A program made the position numbers and the translations under genes. Shown here in pieces: positions 25,269 through 34,739 of a DNA stretch of 64,000 nucleotides. This stretch comes from Algoriphagus boseongensis (GTDB lineage Bacteria > Bacteroidota > Bacteroidia > Cytophagales > Cyclobacteriaceae), in assembly GCF_004362805.1 (NCBI RefSeq), contig NZ_SNYF01000005.1, positions 1,601,676 through 1,665,675 of the forward strand, in the 5' to 3' direction. Numbering within the stretch: the stretch's first letter is position 1; each line of letters opens with the position of its first letter. A model generated the notes under the pieces. That model was not told the DNA's origin. It made no database searches and saw nothing but the letters and a program-made list of their open reading frames with translations.

Positions 25269-27116
25269 TCAATCCTCAAATTGGGTTTTATACCAATAGG
25301 AATTAAAAAATAGAGATCGCATGATAGGATAATTCTTAATAGGATCCTTTTTAAAATCAGAAACCAAATCTTTCACTTTAAGATAGGTCATCCATCCTGA
25401 TTTAAACATTGGACTATACTCCATATGCTCTAAATGGTCACGGAATATAGGATTTTCCAACATGTATTTTGCCCAAGGGATAGCCAAGCCAACCTTTTCA
25501 TGATTCTGGATAAAATCCGGAAGTTTTTTCCCAATCGTATTCATTGACATCCACTTTCCCTTTCCTGAAGTAGAGAAATATTTGGTATCTAAACTGAACA
25601 AGCCTGTCACCAACCTATAATCCAAAAATGGCTCCCTGCACTCAATAGAAGCACCCATGGTAGTTCTATCGTTTTTATCATTCAGACTGCACAGGTGAGT
25701 ATGCATTTCCAGATAAAGTAATTGCCGTAAGCGATCACCAGGGTAATACTTCTTCGCTTCTTCCAAAAGTTGAATTCGATATTCTGGCAGAACGTTTATG
25801 AACTCCAAACCCAATTTCTCTAGGTCTCCAAGATAAAGCTCATTGGCATTGGTCATTAATTGGAAATCAGGATTTCCAGAACTGAGGTAGCGCTTCATTT
25901 TCTTAAGCCTCTCCTGCCCCAAATATTTCTCAGGGATATATTTCAGGAATTGCAGAAATCGATATCTCGCAGGATCACCAAATACCTTATGCCGTACATA
26001 TCCCGCCATTAGTTCATCAGCACCTTCTCCTGTAAGTAAAACGGTTACTTTTTCCTTAGCCTGCTTGGAAAGACCGAGTAACACGCTATCGGTAAAATGC
26101 ATTAAAGGTTCGTCACTTACCAGGATGATTTCGGTGAGTAAATCCGCTAATTTTTCACCTACAAACTCATAGCCATTGTATTCCACCCCGTAGAGTTCAC
26201 TCAGTCTCATAGCCAGAGAGGATTCATCTTTTTCAAAACCCGGGAACTTAAGGTTCCAGCTGCTTAAGTCTTTATAACCTAGATGATGCTGGGCATATAA
26301 AATACTACTGCTATCCAATCCTCCACTTAGCATAGTCCCCACGGGAACATCTGAAATCATCCTCAGGCGAACTGAATCCAAAAAAGTCTCTTCATACCAT
26401 TTTTTTGGATCAGCTATTTCAGAATGTTTGGCAGACTCTTCTCCTAGGTGGTACCATCTCTCTTCTCTTTCGAGAATGACTCCATCTTTCCAAACTTGGT
26501 AATACCCCGGCAAGAATCTTTTAACTCCTCTGAAAATTGTATTTGGACCGCTCACATGTCGATAAAAAAACAATTCATCCAATTGGGTCTCATCCATGGT
26601 TTTCTCCAAACCCCAAGGAAATAGAGATTTTGGTTCGGATCCAAAAGCAAGTCCTTCCTCGGTTTCTGTCCAATACAGAGGTTTTACTCCATATCTGTCT
26701 TTAACAAGTACAAGCTTTCTTTCTTGATTATCCCAAAATGCAAAGGCGAAAAAGCCATTTAAGCGGTTTAGAACTCCCAAGTCATAACTCATCAAAAGAT
26801 AAAGCAGCACCTCAGTATCCGATGTGGTGTGAAATTCAAATCCTTTTTGCTTCAGCTCTGGGTAAAATTCCTGATAGTTAAAAATCTCTCCATTAAAGAC
26901 CAGGTGGAATCTACCACAAGGAGAATGAAAGGGTTGATTTGCACCTTCGGATAAATCCAGAATTGAGAGCCTACGATGGGCTAAGGCCAAATCCTCAAGT
27001 ATTAATTCTCCCCCAGCGTCAGGCCCTCGGTGAATCATGGAATCCCGCATGGCTCTGAGCACCAAAGGAGAAGCTGGTTTTCTGTTTTTATTCCAAAAAC
27101 CGGTTATTCCGCACAT
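25269..27116 (-). CDS. asnB: asparagine synthase-type glutamine amidotransferase
   Basis: 615 residues. The N-terminal class II glutaminase has the nucleophile Cys2 (MCGITGFW), RGPDAGG, NGEIFNY and TTSDTEVLL. The C-terminal synthetase domain has the ATP pyrophosphatase loop SGGLDSS (264-270), GEGADELMAGY and ECREPFLDYRL. Such proteins in polysaccharide loci amidate uronic acids of the repeat unit rather than make free asparagine (known for O-antigen loci). Its ATG immediately follows the upstream glycosyltransferase stop, so it is in that operon. One of three in the window. Its donor is glutamine; the acceptor is inferred. Confidence 0.92.
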   Translation of the reverse strand: MCGITGFWNKNRKPASPLVLRAMRDSMIHRGPDAGGELILEDLALAHRRLSILDLSEGANQPFHSPCGRFHLVFNGEIFNYQEFYPELKQKGFEFHTTSDTEVLLYLLMSYDLGVLNRLNGFFAFAFWDNQERKLVLVKDRYGVKPLYWTETEEGLAFGSEPKSLFPWGLEKTMDETQLDELFFYRHVSGPNTIFRGVKRFLPGYYQVWKDGVILEREERWYHLGEESAKHSEIADPKKWYEETFLDSVRLRMISDVPVGTMLSGGLDSSSILYAQHHLGYKDLSSWNLKFPGFEKDESSLAMRLSELYGVEYNGYEFVGEKLADLLTEIILVSDEPLMHFTDSVLLGLSKQAKEKVTVLLTGEGADELMAGYVRHKVFGDPARYRFLQFLKYIPEKYLGQERLKKMKRYLSSGNPDFQLMTNANELYLGDLEKLGLEFINVLPEYRIQLLEEAKKYYPGDRLRQLLYLEMHTHLCSLNDKNDRTTMGASIECREPFLDYRLVTGLFSLDTKYFSTSGKGKWMSMNTIGKKLPDFIQNHEKVGLAIPWAKYMLENPIFRDHLEHMEYSPMFKSGWMTYLKVKDLVSDFKKDPIKNYPIMRSLFFNSYWYKTQFED

Positions 27117-28151
27117 CTATGCTTTTTGGTTTAATAGTTGAGAATATCTAGTAAAAAAGTCTTCCATATTGAGTTTCAAATTGCAATTTCTTTCAATAAA
27201 TATTCTGTTTTGATGAATAGCTTCATGATACGACTCAGTATTATTCAGAAATTTTTCAATTGCATGGGCTAATGCTGTATAATCGCCAACTGGCACCAAA
27301 AAGCCATTTTTACCCGATTGAATAAAGGCACGATTTGCAGGCAAATCACTTACTATTGGAAAACATCCACAGGCCATAGCCTCAAATAAGGAGGCAGAAA
27401 CTCCTTCTGTTTCTGGGACAGCGATATAGAGCTGAGCTTGGTTAAGGTAATTGGGTAAGTCGTCATTTTGAATTCTCCCCAACCAATTCACCTGATTCTC
27501 AAGATCCAATGCCTTGGTAATCGATTTTAAATTTGCCAACTCTTCACCATCCCCAACCATATTGCAGGACAATTCAATTCCTTTTCTTTTCAAAATTGAA
27601 ATGGCCTCCAAAATTTCTGAATGCCTATAAATCGGGTAAAGACTTCTGGTAACAATGGCGAGATTGGCTTTTTTTCTCTCCATCCCCTCAAATTGAAATT
27701 TTCTTAAATCAAGACCTTTTGGCCTGACCAAAATTTTTGAAGGAGTAGCACCAGAAGTAATCATGGCAAAAGTCATCACATAACCCCAGGCATGAATTAA
27801 ATCCGCCTTTTTATATGTTGAGCTTTGTAATATTCCCTTATACCAACCCGCAAATCCATGTTCAGGCCATACATCAGATATACCTTGCTGGGCAACTGCA
27901 CGAACTTTGGCATTGACTAAAAGACTGAAAAAACCATAGCTGGTCGCTCTTTCCGCCAGCACGAGATCATATTTAGTTCTGGAAAAAGCCAGAGATAATA
28001 AAAACTTAATGGCATGAACCATCCTCGAAATTCTTCCCCCAGTTCTTGGGATCTCTTTCGTTTCAATGCTAATTCCCGATGCATTTTCAATTCCTCTTAT
28101 CCAGGTTTGAGCATCTGCTCGGTAGGTTTCTCCTAAAAATAATATTCGCAT
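27117..28151 (-). CDS. family 4 glycosyltransferase
   Basis: 344 residues with a GT-B fold. The N-terminal domain begins MRILFLGETYRADAQTW. The donor-binding half shows LAIVTRSLYPIYRHSEILEA, LGRIQNDDLPNYLNQAQLYIAVPETEGVSASLFEAMACGCFPIVSD (GT4 EX7E-type region) and GFLVPVGDYTALAHAIEKFL. Sugar donor unknown. It overlaps the epimerase start by 1 nt and abuts the amidotransferase gene, so it is translationally coupled. It acts on the cytoplasmic face on the lipid-linked repeat unit. Confidence 0.87.
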   Translation of the reverse strand: MRILFLGETYRADAQTWIRGIENASGISIETKEIPRTGGRISRMVHAIKFLLSLAFSRTKYDLVLAERATSYGFFSLLVNAKVRAVAQQGISDVWPEHGFAGWYKGILQSSTYKKADLIHAWGYVMTFAMITSGATPSKILVRPKGLDLRKFQFEGMERKKANLAIVTRSLYPIYRHSEILEAISILKRKGIELSCNMVGDGEELANLKSITKALDLENQVNWLGRIQNDDLPNYLNQAQLYIAVPETEGVSASLFEAMACGCFPIVSDLPANRAFIQSGKNGFLVPVGDYTALAHAIEKFLNNTESYHEAIHQNRIFIERNCNLKLNMEDFFTRYSQLLNQKA

Positions 28152-29032
28152 TAATCTTCAAATAAATGGTCCAGAACCGGTTTAGGGTTCCAGTTCAATT
28201 GCTTCCTCGCTTTTTGGTCAGAAAAGGTTAATGTAAGCGCTAACTTGTTTACCCGGTAGCTATTTAAGGGAAAAAAGGAAAAGGCATCTCCAATTTTGGC
28301 TAAGGAATAAAGAAGCTTTTCTGGAAAGGATTTAACACTTTTTCCAAAATGAGAAGCAATTTTTTGATCCAATTCTGCAAGGCTAGGGTTAACCCCATCT
28401 GTCAAGTTGTAAACTCCTGTTTTATTCAATAAAGTGGGGATAAGAAAGGCTACATCACTGGCCAAAACCATGGATTTTTTGGCTTTTCCATCTCCTAAGC
28501 GAAAGTAGTAGCCTTTTTTTACCGACTTAATAATCGCACCAAGATTTCCAGGTGGATTAGGCCCAATAAGTAGTGGTAGCCTTAGAATAACAACAGGAAC
28601 CTTTTTTTCCTCGCCCCATTTTTGGATAAGGGATTCTGCTTCAATTTTACTTTTTGCATAGGGAGTCTCACCTAGAAGAGGGAAATCCTCATTAATTTCT
28701 TCCCCTTCTTCTTTTCCGTAAACGGCCACTGAACTTATAAAAATAAAAAGTTGAGGAAGTTCTTTGATTCCTTTAAGCAGATGGGAAGTGCCATTTAAAT
28801 TAACCGAGAAAAATTCCTGCTTTTCAATTTCAGATTTTGGAATTACATGAGCTTTTCCTGCAGCATGTACGATTACATCTACTTTTGGTATTTCAGGAAT
28901 AGAGGTGCTAAGATTACAACTGATTGAATTGCTTTTTCCTCTTCCTAATGAAATGATTTCATGAGAAGAGGAGAGCTTTTCTCCCATAATCCTACCTAAA
29001 AACCCACTCCCTCCTGTTATAAGGATTTTCAT
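28151..29032 (-). CDS. NAD-dependent sugar epimerase/reductase (WbpV/4-keto-sugar reductase-like)
   Basis: 293 residues, short-chain dehydrogenase extended type. The Rossmann motif TGGSGFLG is at 6-13, HAAGKAHV lies near 60, the catalytic Ser is in FISSVAVYG and the YxxxK pair in TPYAKSKIEAE. The HAAGKAHV signature and short length match reductases/epimerases of 4-keto-HexNAc sugars (WbpV, WreQ type) found next to WecA-like transferases. It probably makes UDP-QuiNAc or a related UDP-sugar for the first residue (inference). It overlaps the upstream GT by 4 nt. Confidence 0.82.
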   Translation of the reverse strand: MKILITGGSGFLGRIMGEKLSSSHEIISLGRGKSNSISCNLSTSIPEIPKVDVIVHAAGKAHVIPKSEIEKQEFFSVNLNGTSHLLKGIKELPQLFIFISSVAVYGKEEGEEINEDFPLLGETPYAKSKIEAESLIQKWGEEKKVPVVILRLPLLIGPNPPGNLGAIIKSVKKGYYFRLGDGKAKKSMVLASDVAFLIPTLLNKTGVYNLTDGVNPSLAELDQKIASHFGKSVKSFPEKLLYSLAKIGDAFSFFPLNSYRVNKLALTLTFSDQKARKQLNWNPKPVLDHLFED

Positions 29033-30225
29033 CGGGCGGCTTCTAGCAATCCATTCAACATTTTTTGGGCAAGAAATTCTGTACTGAATTCCTTTGCAGC
29101 CAAAGTTTTCGCCCTATCTCCCATTTCGGTTAAATCCTTTTCCCTTTCCTTAAGCGAGAGAATAAAATCTACCAAGGAATTCGGATCATCGGGATTTAAA
29201 GTAAAACCAACTCTATGCTTTTTTAAATAATCCTTCATCCATCCTTGAGTAGTTTGGACAACAGGAACTCCTGCTGAAAGTGATTCGAAAAATTTGTTTG
29301 GAGAGGAGGTGTCCAAAACTGGCGTACCTTTTAGAGGAACTAAAGAAACCACAGCATTTTGGATCAGACCAACTAATTTATGTTTAGGCATTAGCCCCCA
29401 GATCATCAAGTTATCCAAGTTTAATTTCAAAATCTGCTGCTCAATAAACTCTCTCTGTTGACCTTCCCCAACCATCAAAATCTTGTATTCTGTATTTCCA
29501 GCAGATTTTAGAATTTTTGCAGCTTCAAGTATCCAAAGTGAATTATTGACTTCCCCTATGTTACCAGTATAAATCAGGTATTTCTTGGGTTCTATTTGTC
29601 CTTTTCCATCAAATGGAGCCGGGGTAGAAAACAAAGGAATATTGGCTGCATTGGTAACATCAATCACTTTTACCTTTGAGAATCTTCTTTGGATATCCTT
29701 TCTCATTCCTTCAGATAGGGCAACTACCAAACTTGAGGCCTTATAACATCTAGACTCAAGAGCATAGGCTATTTTCTTAAGAAGTGGGTTTTTTATTAAA
29801 CCTAGCTCTATCGCTCCTTCTGGCCAAAGATCCCTTGCTTCAAAAACCAACTTCTTCCTCCTGAGATATCTGGCTACCAAACCTGGGATTCCAACTGTAA
29901 TGGGCCCTGAAGAAGCTATAACCAAATCAGCCTTAGCAGTCAGGGCATACCAAATGGAACAAACGGCATAGGCGATAAAAGTAAAAATCCTCTTTAAAAA
30001 AGGCTGCTTATTGTCTATTCGGACATTTATTACCGTTACATCTACTCCCTCAAAATTTTGATGCTCAATAAACTTTTCGGCTTTTAAGTCTGACTTGGAA
30101 TAGATTGAACTTACCACTTGTACTTGGTGACCTTGCTTGACCCATTCTCTGGCAAACTCATGAACCCGAGTTCCCCAAGATCCTTTGGGTGTGGAATAGT
30201 ACTGATAGAAATAAAGGATTTTCAA
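29029..30225 (-). CDS. family 4 glycosyltransferase (WbuB-like)
   Basis: 398 residues. KILYFYQYYSTPKGSWGTRVHEFAREW at the N-terminus is typical of WbuB/FnlX-like GT4 enzymes that add 6-deoxy-HexNAc or related sugars. The donor domain shows LIYTGNIGEVNNSLWILEAAK and TSSPNKFFESLSAGVPVVQT. The start must be the TTG at 30225, since the first beta strand begins at residue 2; it overlaps the preceding stop as TTGA. It is paired with the 4-keto-sugar reductase gene, which is common for WbuB-like enzymes. Confidence 0.88.
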   Translation of the reverse strand: MKILYFYQYYSTPKGSWGTRVHEFAREWVKQGHQVQVVSSIYSKSDLKAEKFIEHQNFEGVDVTVINVRIDNKQPFLKRIFTFIAYAVCSIWYALTAKADLVIASSGPITVGIPGLVARYLRRKKLVFEARDLWPEGAIELGLIKNPLLKKIAYALESRCYKASSLVVALSEGMRKDIQRRFSKVKVIDVTNAANIPLFSTPAPFDGKGQIEPKKYLIYTGNIGEVNNSLWILEAAKILKSAGNTEYKILMVGEGQQREFIEQQILKLNLDNLMIWGLMPKHKLVGLIQNAVVSLVPLKGTPVLDTSSPNKFFESLSAGVPVVQTTQGWMKDYLKKHRVGFTLNPDDPNSLVDFILSLKEREKDLTEMGDRAKTLAAKEFSTEFLAQKMLNGLLEAAR

Positions 30226-31283
30226 CGAATCAGTTTTAAGATTTTTGCTGCCAGCTTCTTATTTCTCTCAAAAAATGGGAAAACAGATTTGAAAATAGAA
30301 AACTTCAAAGGGTCCAAAACTTTATAAAAAGGCCCATGAGTGCTTTGGGTTGTTGGATAAAAACTATTTTTAAATCGAACCACTCCGTCGCTTCCTCCAA
30401 CAGAAATATTGTACTGGCTATACCCCTGTTCAATTGCTTCGAGCATGCATTTCCATTGCAAAAGATGGCCTAATTTGAAGTCTTTTTCGGTACGGTCTAC
30501 TCCCCCCATGATGTAGGAAAGCATTTTTCCTCCCTTTGCAGCCCAAATGGATCCAATAATTTGCCCTTCGATTTCAGCATAAAAAAGAATTGAGTTTTCC
30601 TTTTGAACGGCATCTTCCAAAGATTCCTCAACATCCTCCCAAGCACGAATGGGATATCCTTCCCGAGCTGCATTACTCTCAAAACATTGATAAGCATTTT
30701 TTAGCTCTTCTTTGGTTTTTACCCGATGAAGGATAAGGTTGTTTTTTAAACCCGTTTTGATATTTCTCTTTGCATTTTCTGAAAAGCTTTTCAAAAGTAT
30801 TTTTTCATATTCTTGCTCTGATTGCTCGGGCAACTGAATCAAATTGAAATGTTGAGGCGCGTAAATTTTTTTTAAGATATCACCTTCTTGAAACTTAAAT
30901 CCCTCTAAGGATTTTTTCCAATTAGAGTTTAAATCAAAAACACCGGGATTTAATTGGGCCAAGAAGGATTTTAATTCCCTCGCTCTTGAAAGAAACTGAT
31001 CCAAAGCTTCTTCAAAGTCGTTGACTTCTTTTAAAAAAGGGCCCCAAGGACAGATATAAGATCGAAAAGGGCCTGCTTTGACGATTAAATTTCCGAGTCC
31101 TGCTAAGATTTCTCCCTCGGGATTGACCTTCAAAAGCAATTCAAAATCAAAACCATAAGCCATATAAGATTTAAGCCAAGAGGAGGTTTGGGTAAACATG
31201 CCCGAAACATTTTCTTTTTGGATGGAATCCCATTTATCCAGCCAAAAATCCTCAGTGGTCGTTATCCAGGTATTATTAGTCAA
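30222..31283 (-). CDS. FemAB/GNAT-like acyl- or aminoacyltransferase
   Basis: About 353 residues, double-GNAT FemAB-like fold: WLKSYMAYGFDFELLLKV and RSYICPWGPFL in the first half, then LPEQSEQEYEKILLKSFSENAKRNIKTG and ILFYAEIEGQIIGSIWAAKGGKMLSYIMGG in the second. FemAB-like proteins in exopolysaccharide loci are thought to add amino acid or acyl groups. The frame is open to 31331 (TTG), but a strong AAAGGAG site precedes the TTG at 31283, which also gives an 8-nt overlap with the upstream stop, so I chose it. Member of a four-gene decoration block. Confidence 0.78.
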   Translation of the reverse strand: MTNNTWITTTEDFWLDKWDSIQKENVSGMFTQTSSWLKSYMAYGFDFELLLKVNPEGEILAGLGNLIVKAGPFRSYICPWGPFLKEVNDFEEALDQFLSRARELKSFLAQLNPGVFDLNSNWKKSLEGFKFQEGDILKKIYAPQHFNLIQLPEQSEQEYEKILLKSFSENAKRNIKTGLKNNLILHRVKTKEELKNAYQCFESNAAREGYPIRAWEDVEESLEDAVQKENSILFYAEIEGQIIGSIWAAKGGKMLSYIMGGVDRTEKDFKLGHLLQWKCMLEAIEQGYSQYNISVGGSDGVVRFKNSFYPTTQSTHGPFYKVLDPLKFSIFKSVFPFFERNKKLAAKILKLIR

Positions 31284-32931
31284 TTTGTCTTGAAACTCCT
31301 TTGAAATTTTTAATTCTAAGATCTTCTCCAACCTTTTCGTATTCTATTTCCTCCAAGTGCTTATAAAATGAATGCATTTCCCTTAAAGTGGGATTCCAAA
31401 GTTTTCCTTCCTTAACCATCTTTCCGACTCTCTCAAACCCTTTTTTTGCCTCCACTCTTAAGTTCCAACTCTCATCTTCAAAAAGCCTTCCCTCATGATT
31501 TTGACCTGTATACGCAAAATAAGTATGTGCAATAACGACCCCGGATTCATCCTTTAAAGCATCTAATGCCAATTCGGAAAAAGCGATATCAAAGTCCCGA
31601 ATCGCCAAAGTTTGAAATGATTGTATTGAGGTGGATTGCTGATTTGGAGAATCAAAAAATAAGGGACCGAAAGTGCTAACAGGAAAAACCTGCTTTGATT
31701 TTTTTAAAAGCTCCCTAATACTATTTGGCTGCAACGATTCATAGATGAACTTCAGTCCTAATCTTGTAAATCTTGAAAACCCAGAAAGAGAAGGATTGGA
31801 TTTTAATGCTGAAAAGCTACCTCCTAAAGACTTCCCTTCTCGTAGGACTGATTCCGAGACCCCATACATCAAAAAATTTCTGAGATCAGTTAACCTTTTT
31901 CTATTTAATCCTTTTTTCCTTGCCAGATTTGAGGACTCCCTCATCTTTTGCCAAGTGAAGTTCTTAGGATTAATTTGATTCAAATTAAAGTAATTGGCCT
32001 CACCGGCATCAACATAGGTCCAGATTCTTTGAATCCCCTTTGCACCCATATGTTGATACCATTTTTCCCAATTCCCAAGTTTTTGTTTGGTGTAATTATA
32101 AGGGTGGAAGCCATGATCTATATAGGTTTCTACCTGTTGAATTTCTTTTGGGGAAACAAAATTATCAAACTCCATTTCACTAATTTCTCCCCTATAACTT
32201 TGGCTAAGCGCGTGATAGGCCAGCTCATGACCATCTTGCTCCCATAGAATGAGCTCATCCCGCGATTCTTGATCTTCAAAACTTGCATTCTCGGGCTTGT
32301 GAGTATAATCGTATAAAAAAAATCCTTTGGTAGTCCTTAAACCAATATCCTTAAAAAACCTCCTCTGCACTTGTAGATTTTTGAGAGTATCAAAATCCGA
32401 GTGATCTGTAAAACAAAGTGTTGGAATAAATCCATGAGGAGTCCTGGCCCATTCCTCTACCAGACCTTTACCCCAAATCAGTCCAGAATTAATCTTGGTT
32501 CCAGCTTTGATTGCTTGAAATTGGAGAAAATGGCGCTTATCATTTTGATCAAATATTAGGCTGGGACTTAGCATGGGATTAAAAAAATGCCATCTCAAAA
32601 TATTACCCTTTGAAATATATTCCCAACAACCCAAAGTGGATATGGCCACTACTTTTAGATCATTATGAGCTTTTAAAATTTTTGGGCTATGGATATTAGA
32701 TAGTAAGAATGAGTCATTTGGCTTTTTCCAAGAATAATCAAATTTCCTCCATGCCTTTATAGGATTTTGGAATACAATATCCAAGAATACTTTGGAAACT
32801 TCCGTTTGAAATTGAAATTTCAATGAAAAATCAAAGCTAAAATCAGTAATAGATTCCTGGACTTCAAATTTGTCAGGAGCTATGGTATCTCCATTTTTAT
32901 CGAAAAGATTCCAGGAAGTTTTTAGAATCAA
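31276..32931 (-). CDS. polysaccharide deacetylase-like (NodB-type) large protein
   Basis: 551 residues, no signal peptide. The middle has a deacetylase-like barrel order: PTLCFTDHSDFDTLKNL (an acidic motif like TFDDG), HELAYHALSQ (metal-binding histidine motif) and VETYIDHGFHPYN, then RIWTYVDAGEANYF. The N-terminal 130 residues and the C-terminal 200 residues match nothing I recognise. Relatives sit beside FemAB-like and amidotransferase genes in other exopolysaccharide loci. The start is TTG at 32931, overlapping the upstream GNAT stop by 4 nt. Activity on N-acetyl sugars is inferred. Confidence 0.65.
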   Translation of the reverse strand: MILKTSWNLFDKNGDTIAPDKFEVQESITDFSFDFSLKFQFQTEVSKVFLDIVFQNPIKAWRKFDYSWKKPNDSFLLSNIHSPKILKAHNDLKVVAISTLGCWEYISKGNILRWHFFNPMLSPSLIFDQNDKRHFLQFQAIKAGTKINSGLIWGKGLVEEWARTPHGFIPTLCFTDHSDFDTLKNLQVQRRFFKDIGLRTTKGFFLYDYTHKPENASFEDQESRDELILWEQDGHELAYHALSQSYRGEISEMEFDNFVSPKEIQQVETYIDHGFHPYNYTKQKLGNWEKWYQHMGAKGIQRIWTYVDAGEANYFNLNQINPKNFTWQKMRESSNLARKKGLNRKRLTDLRNFLMYGVSESVLREGKSLGGSFSALKSNPSLSGFSRFTRLGLKFIYESLQPNSIRELLKKSKQVFPVSTFGPLFFDSPNQQSTSIQSFQTLAIRDFDIAFSELALDALKDESGVVIAHTYFAYTGQNHEGRLFEDESWNLRVEAKKGFERVGKMVKEGKLWNPTLREMHSFYKHLEEIEYEKVGEDLRIKNFKGVSRQID

Positions 32932-33401
32932 AGCCTTGAAATCGAAAGTTTTTTAAAGAAATAAAAAATTAAAATTCTAAGACCTTGGAGTCTCCCCAAA
33001 AAAATAAAACCAGCTTTTTCAATTCCTTTAATTGAGGATAGATTTTCTGGAGCCACCAAAATGAACACTTGTCTTTCAGGAGAAAATTTGCTTCCTAGAT
33101 ACTTTAATACTTGGGGATATATACCTTTCCCGCGGTATCGGTCATCGGTAAAACAATCACCAATTGTAATAAGAGGTCCAGAAAAATTAAAATTTGACAG
33201 GAAATTACTTTTATAAAAAACCCTACTCCTATGGATCAAAAGTCCATTTTCCTGAAAAATAAATTCATTTCCTTCCTCTTTGAGATCAATCCCATTTACT
33301 ACTGGGGGCTCCACTTTTGGGGAATCTTGTGGAAAATAAAAAACTAACATGTCAGCCCATTGAGGCTTCAGTTTGTTTAAAAATTTAACCACTTCATTCA
33401 T
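32928..33401 (-). CDS. GNAT family acetyltransferase
   Basis: 157 residues, single GNAT domain: LITIGDCFTDDRYRGKGIYPQVLKYLGSKF gives the acetyl-CoA loop (R/Q-x-x-G-x-G/A type, about 93-110), then VFILVAPENLSSIKGIEKAGFIFLGRLQGLRIL. The short size suggests a small-molecule acceptor such as an amino sugar. It lies between the AMP-ligase-like gene (0 nt gap) and the deacetylase-like gene (4-nt overlap), so it belongs to the decoration block. Confidence 0.8.
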   Translation of the reverse strand: MNEVVKFLNKLKPQWADMLVFYFPQDSPKVEPPVVNGIDLKEEGNEFIFQENGLLIHRSRVFYKSNFLSNFNFSGPLITIGDCFTDDRYRGKGIYPQVLKYLGSKFSPERQVFILVAPENLSSIKGIEKAGFIFLGRLQGLRILIFYFFKKLSISRL

Positions 33402-34718
33402 TTAAAATTTTCTTTCAATGAGTTGGAATTTTCCTGTTTTGGCTTTTGGAAGAACCTTAACCGATTGGAATTTAAATTTCAAAGGTTCATTGAATACCTC
33501 TTCAAACATTTTTTGAATTTCTTCCTCACGGATTTTGAGCACTTTCGGATCAGGGATGTAAATAATATTTACAGTATCAGGTTCTTCTTGAACCACTTTA
33601 AATTGCTCAATTTCAGGAAAATGCTTCATTACTCTCACCACATTTTGTACCGTAATGTATTTCCCTTTTGGTGTCAGGATAAATTCAGTTTGCCTTCCAA
33701 TAATTTCATCCAAAATAGGAAATTGAAGACCACAAGTGCAGGTATTATCTTTAGATTTTACTGCCAAATCACCTACTTCATATCTAATCAAAGGCGTAGT
33801 GAAATTATCTAAACCTGTTAATATCACTCTTCCCATTTCTCCGGGATTTACCTCATTACCTCTTTCATCTAATACCTCCAAAACGAGATGTGGAGTCATG
33901 ATGTGGTATTTTCCCGCTTTGCATTGACTGGCAATTAGGAAACCTTCAGAAGCCCCATAAGTATCGAAAACCTTACATGAGAATACTTTCTCTATGGTAT
34001 CCCTGAAATTTGGGAGTAATTTTTCGCCTAGGGAAATAACAGATTTGAATTTGACTCCGGTAATATTTTTCTCCAAAGCCACCTTGGCAAAAAGGTACAA
34101 ACTGGATGCGTATGCCACGAAGTGATCTTTGGGATTTTTTGATAGGTAAGCAAGTTCCTTCAAAATCTCCTCCTCTGAATGGCTCATTGCGTCGATATAT
34201 CGAGTTTTAAGCAAGAAATCCTTGATCTTTTTCTCTTTTGAGCGCTTCATATTTACGCCTGTCTGAAGCAAAGAATTTCCGAACTTATACCCTGCCCATT
34301 CCCACCACAATATTTGAATGGCCCTATTATTTGCCAATTCAGTTTTATTGAAGAACACCTTTGATGGTGGCCCTGAAGAGCCTGATGACATGATTGAAGT
34401 CAGCTGATTATCATTGGGAGCTGTCAGAAAAAAATTTAAGTTTTCCTTGAATGTTCCTTTCTTCAGAACCGGAAAAGAAGCTAGCCAATGGTAAGGGTCT
34501 CGACTTTTGGCAATATTCTGAAGAGAATAAAATTCAGAATGTTGACTTACAAAAGACAGCATCTTAGTTAACTTTTCTTTTTGTAAGGATTCCAGTTGAT
34601 CTTTATCCAATACACTTATTCTTCTCCAATCTAGCAGTTTTGCATAAAATGGAGAATGGTTGAATCTATCAGAAAGAGGAAGAACAACCTTTTCAAGAAA
34701 AAAATTAGTACGAATCAC
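33402..34718 (-). CDS. PaaK/CapK-like AMP-forming ligase
   Basis: 438 residues of the phenylacetate-CoA ligase/CapK-like adenylate-forming family. It has the P-loop SIMSSGSSGPPSKVFFNK (about 108-125), DTYGASEG, LVLEVLDERGNEVNPGEMGRVILTGLDNFTTPLIRYEVGD, and a C-terminal KAKTGKF lysine loop. CapK-like proteins are frequent in capsule loci, but their true substrate is not established; an acyl or amino acid activated as the adenylate is likely. With the FemAB-like and GNAT genes it could supply the group that is transferred. GTG start at 34718. Confidence 0.85.
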   Translation of the reverse strand: MIRTNFFLEKVVLPLSDRFNHSPFYAKLLDWRRISVLDKDQLESLQKEKLTKMLSFVSQHSEFYSLQNIAKSRDPYHWLASFPVLKKGTFKENLNFFLTAPNDNQLTSIMSSGSSGPPSKVFFNKTELANNRAIQILWWEWAGYKFGNSLLQTGVNMKRSKEKKIKDFLLKTRYIDAMSHSEEEILKELAYLSKNPKDHFVAYASSLYLFAKVALEKNITGVKFKSVISLGEKLLPNFRDTIEKVFSCKVFDTYGASEGFLIASQCKAGKYHIMTPHLVLEVLDERGNEVNPGEMGRVILTGLDNFTTPLIRYEVGDLAVKSKDNTCTCGLQFPILDEIIGRQTEFILTPKGKYITVQNVVRVMKHFPEIEQFKVVQEEPDTVNIIYIPDPKVLKIREEEIQKMFEEVFNEPLKFKFQSVKVLPKAKTGKFQLIERKF

Positions 34719-34739
34719 CTATGTCGATTTTTCGAATTA

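Noticed and set aside
31284..31331. TTG extension of the FemAB-like gene
   Set aside because: The strong AAAGGAG site and stop-start overlap favour TTG at 31283; the longer form is possible but less supported.
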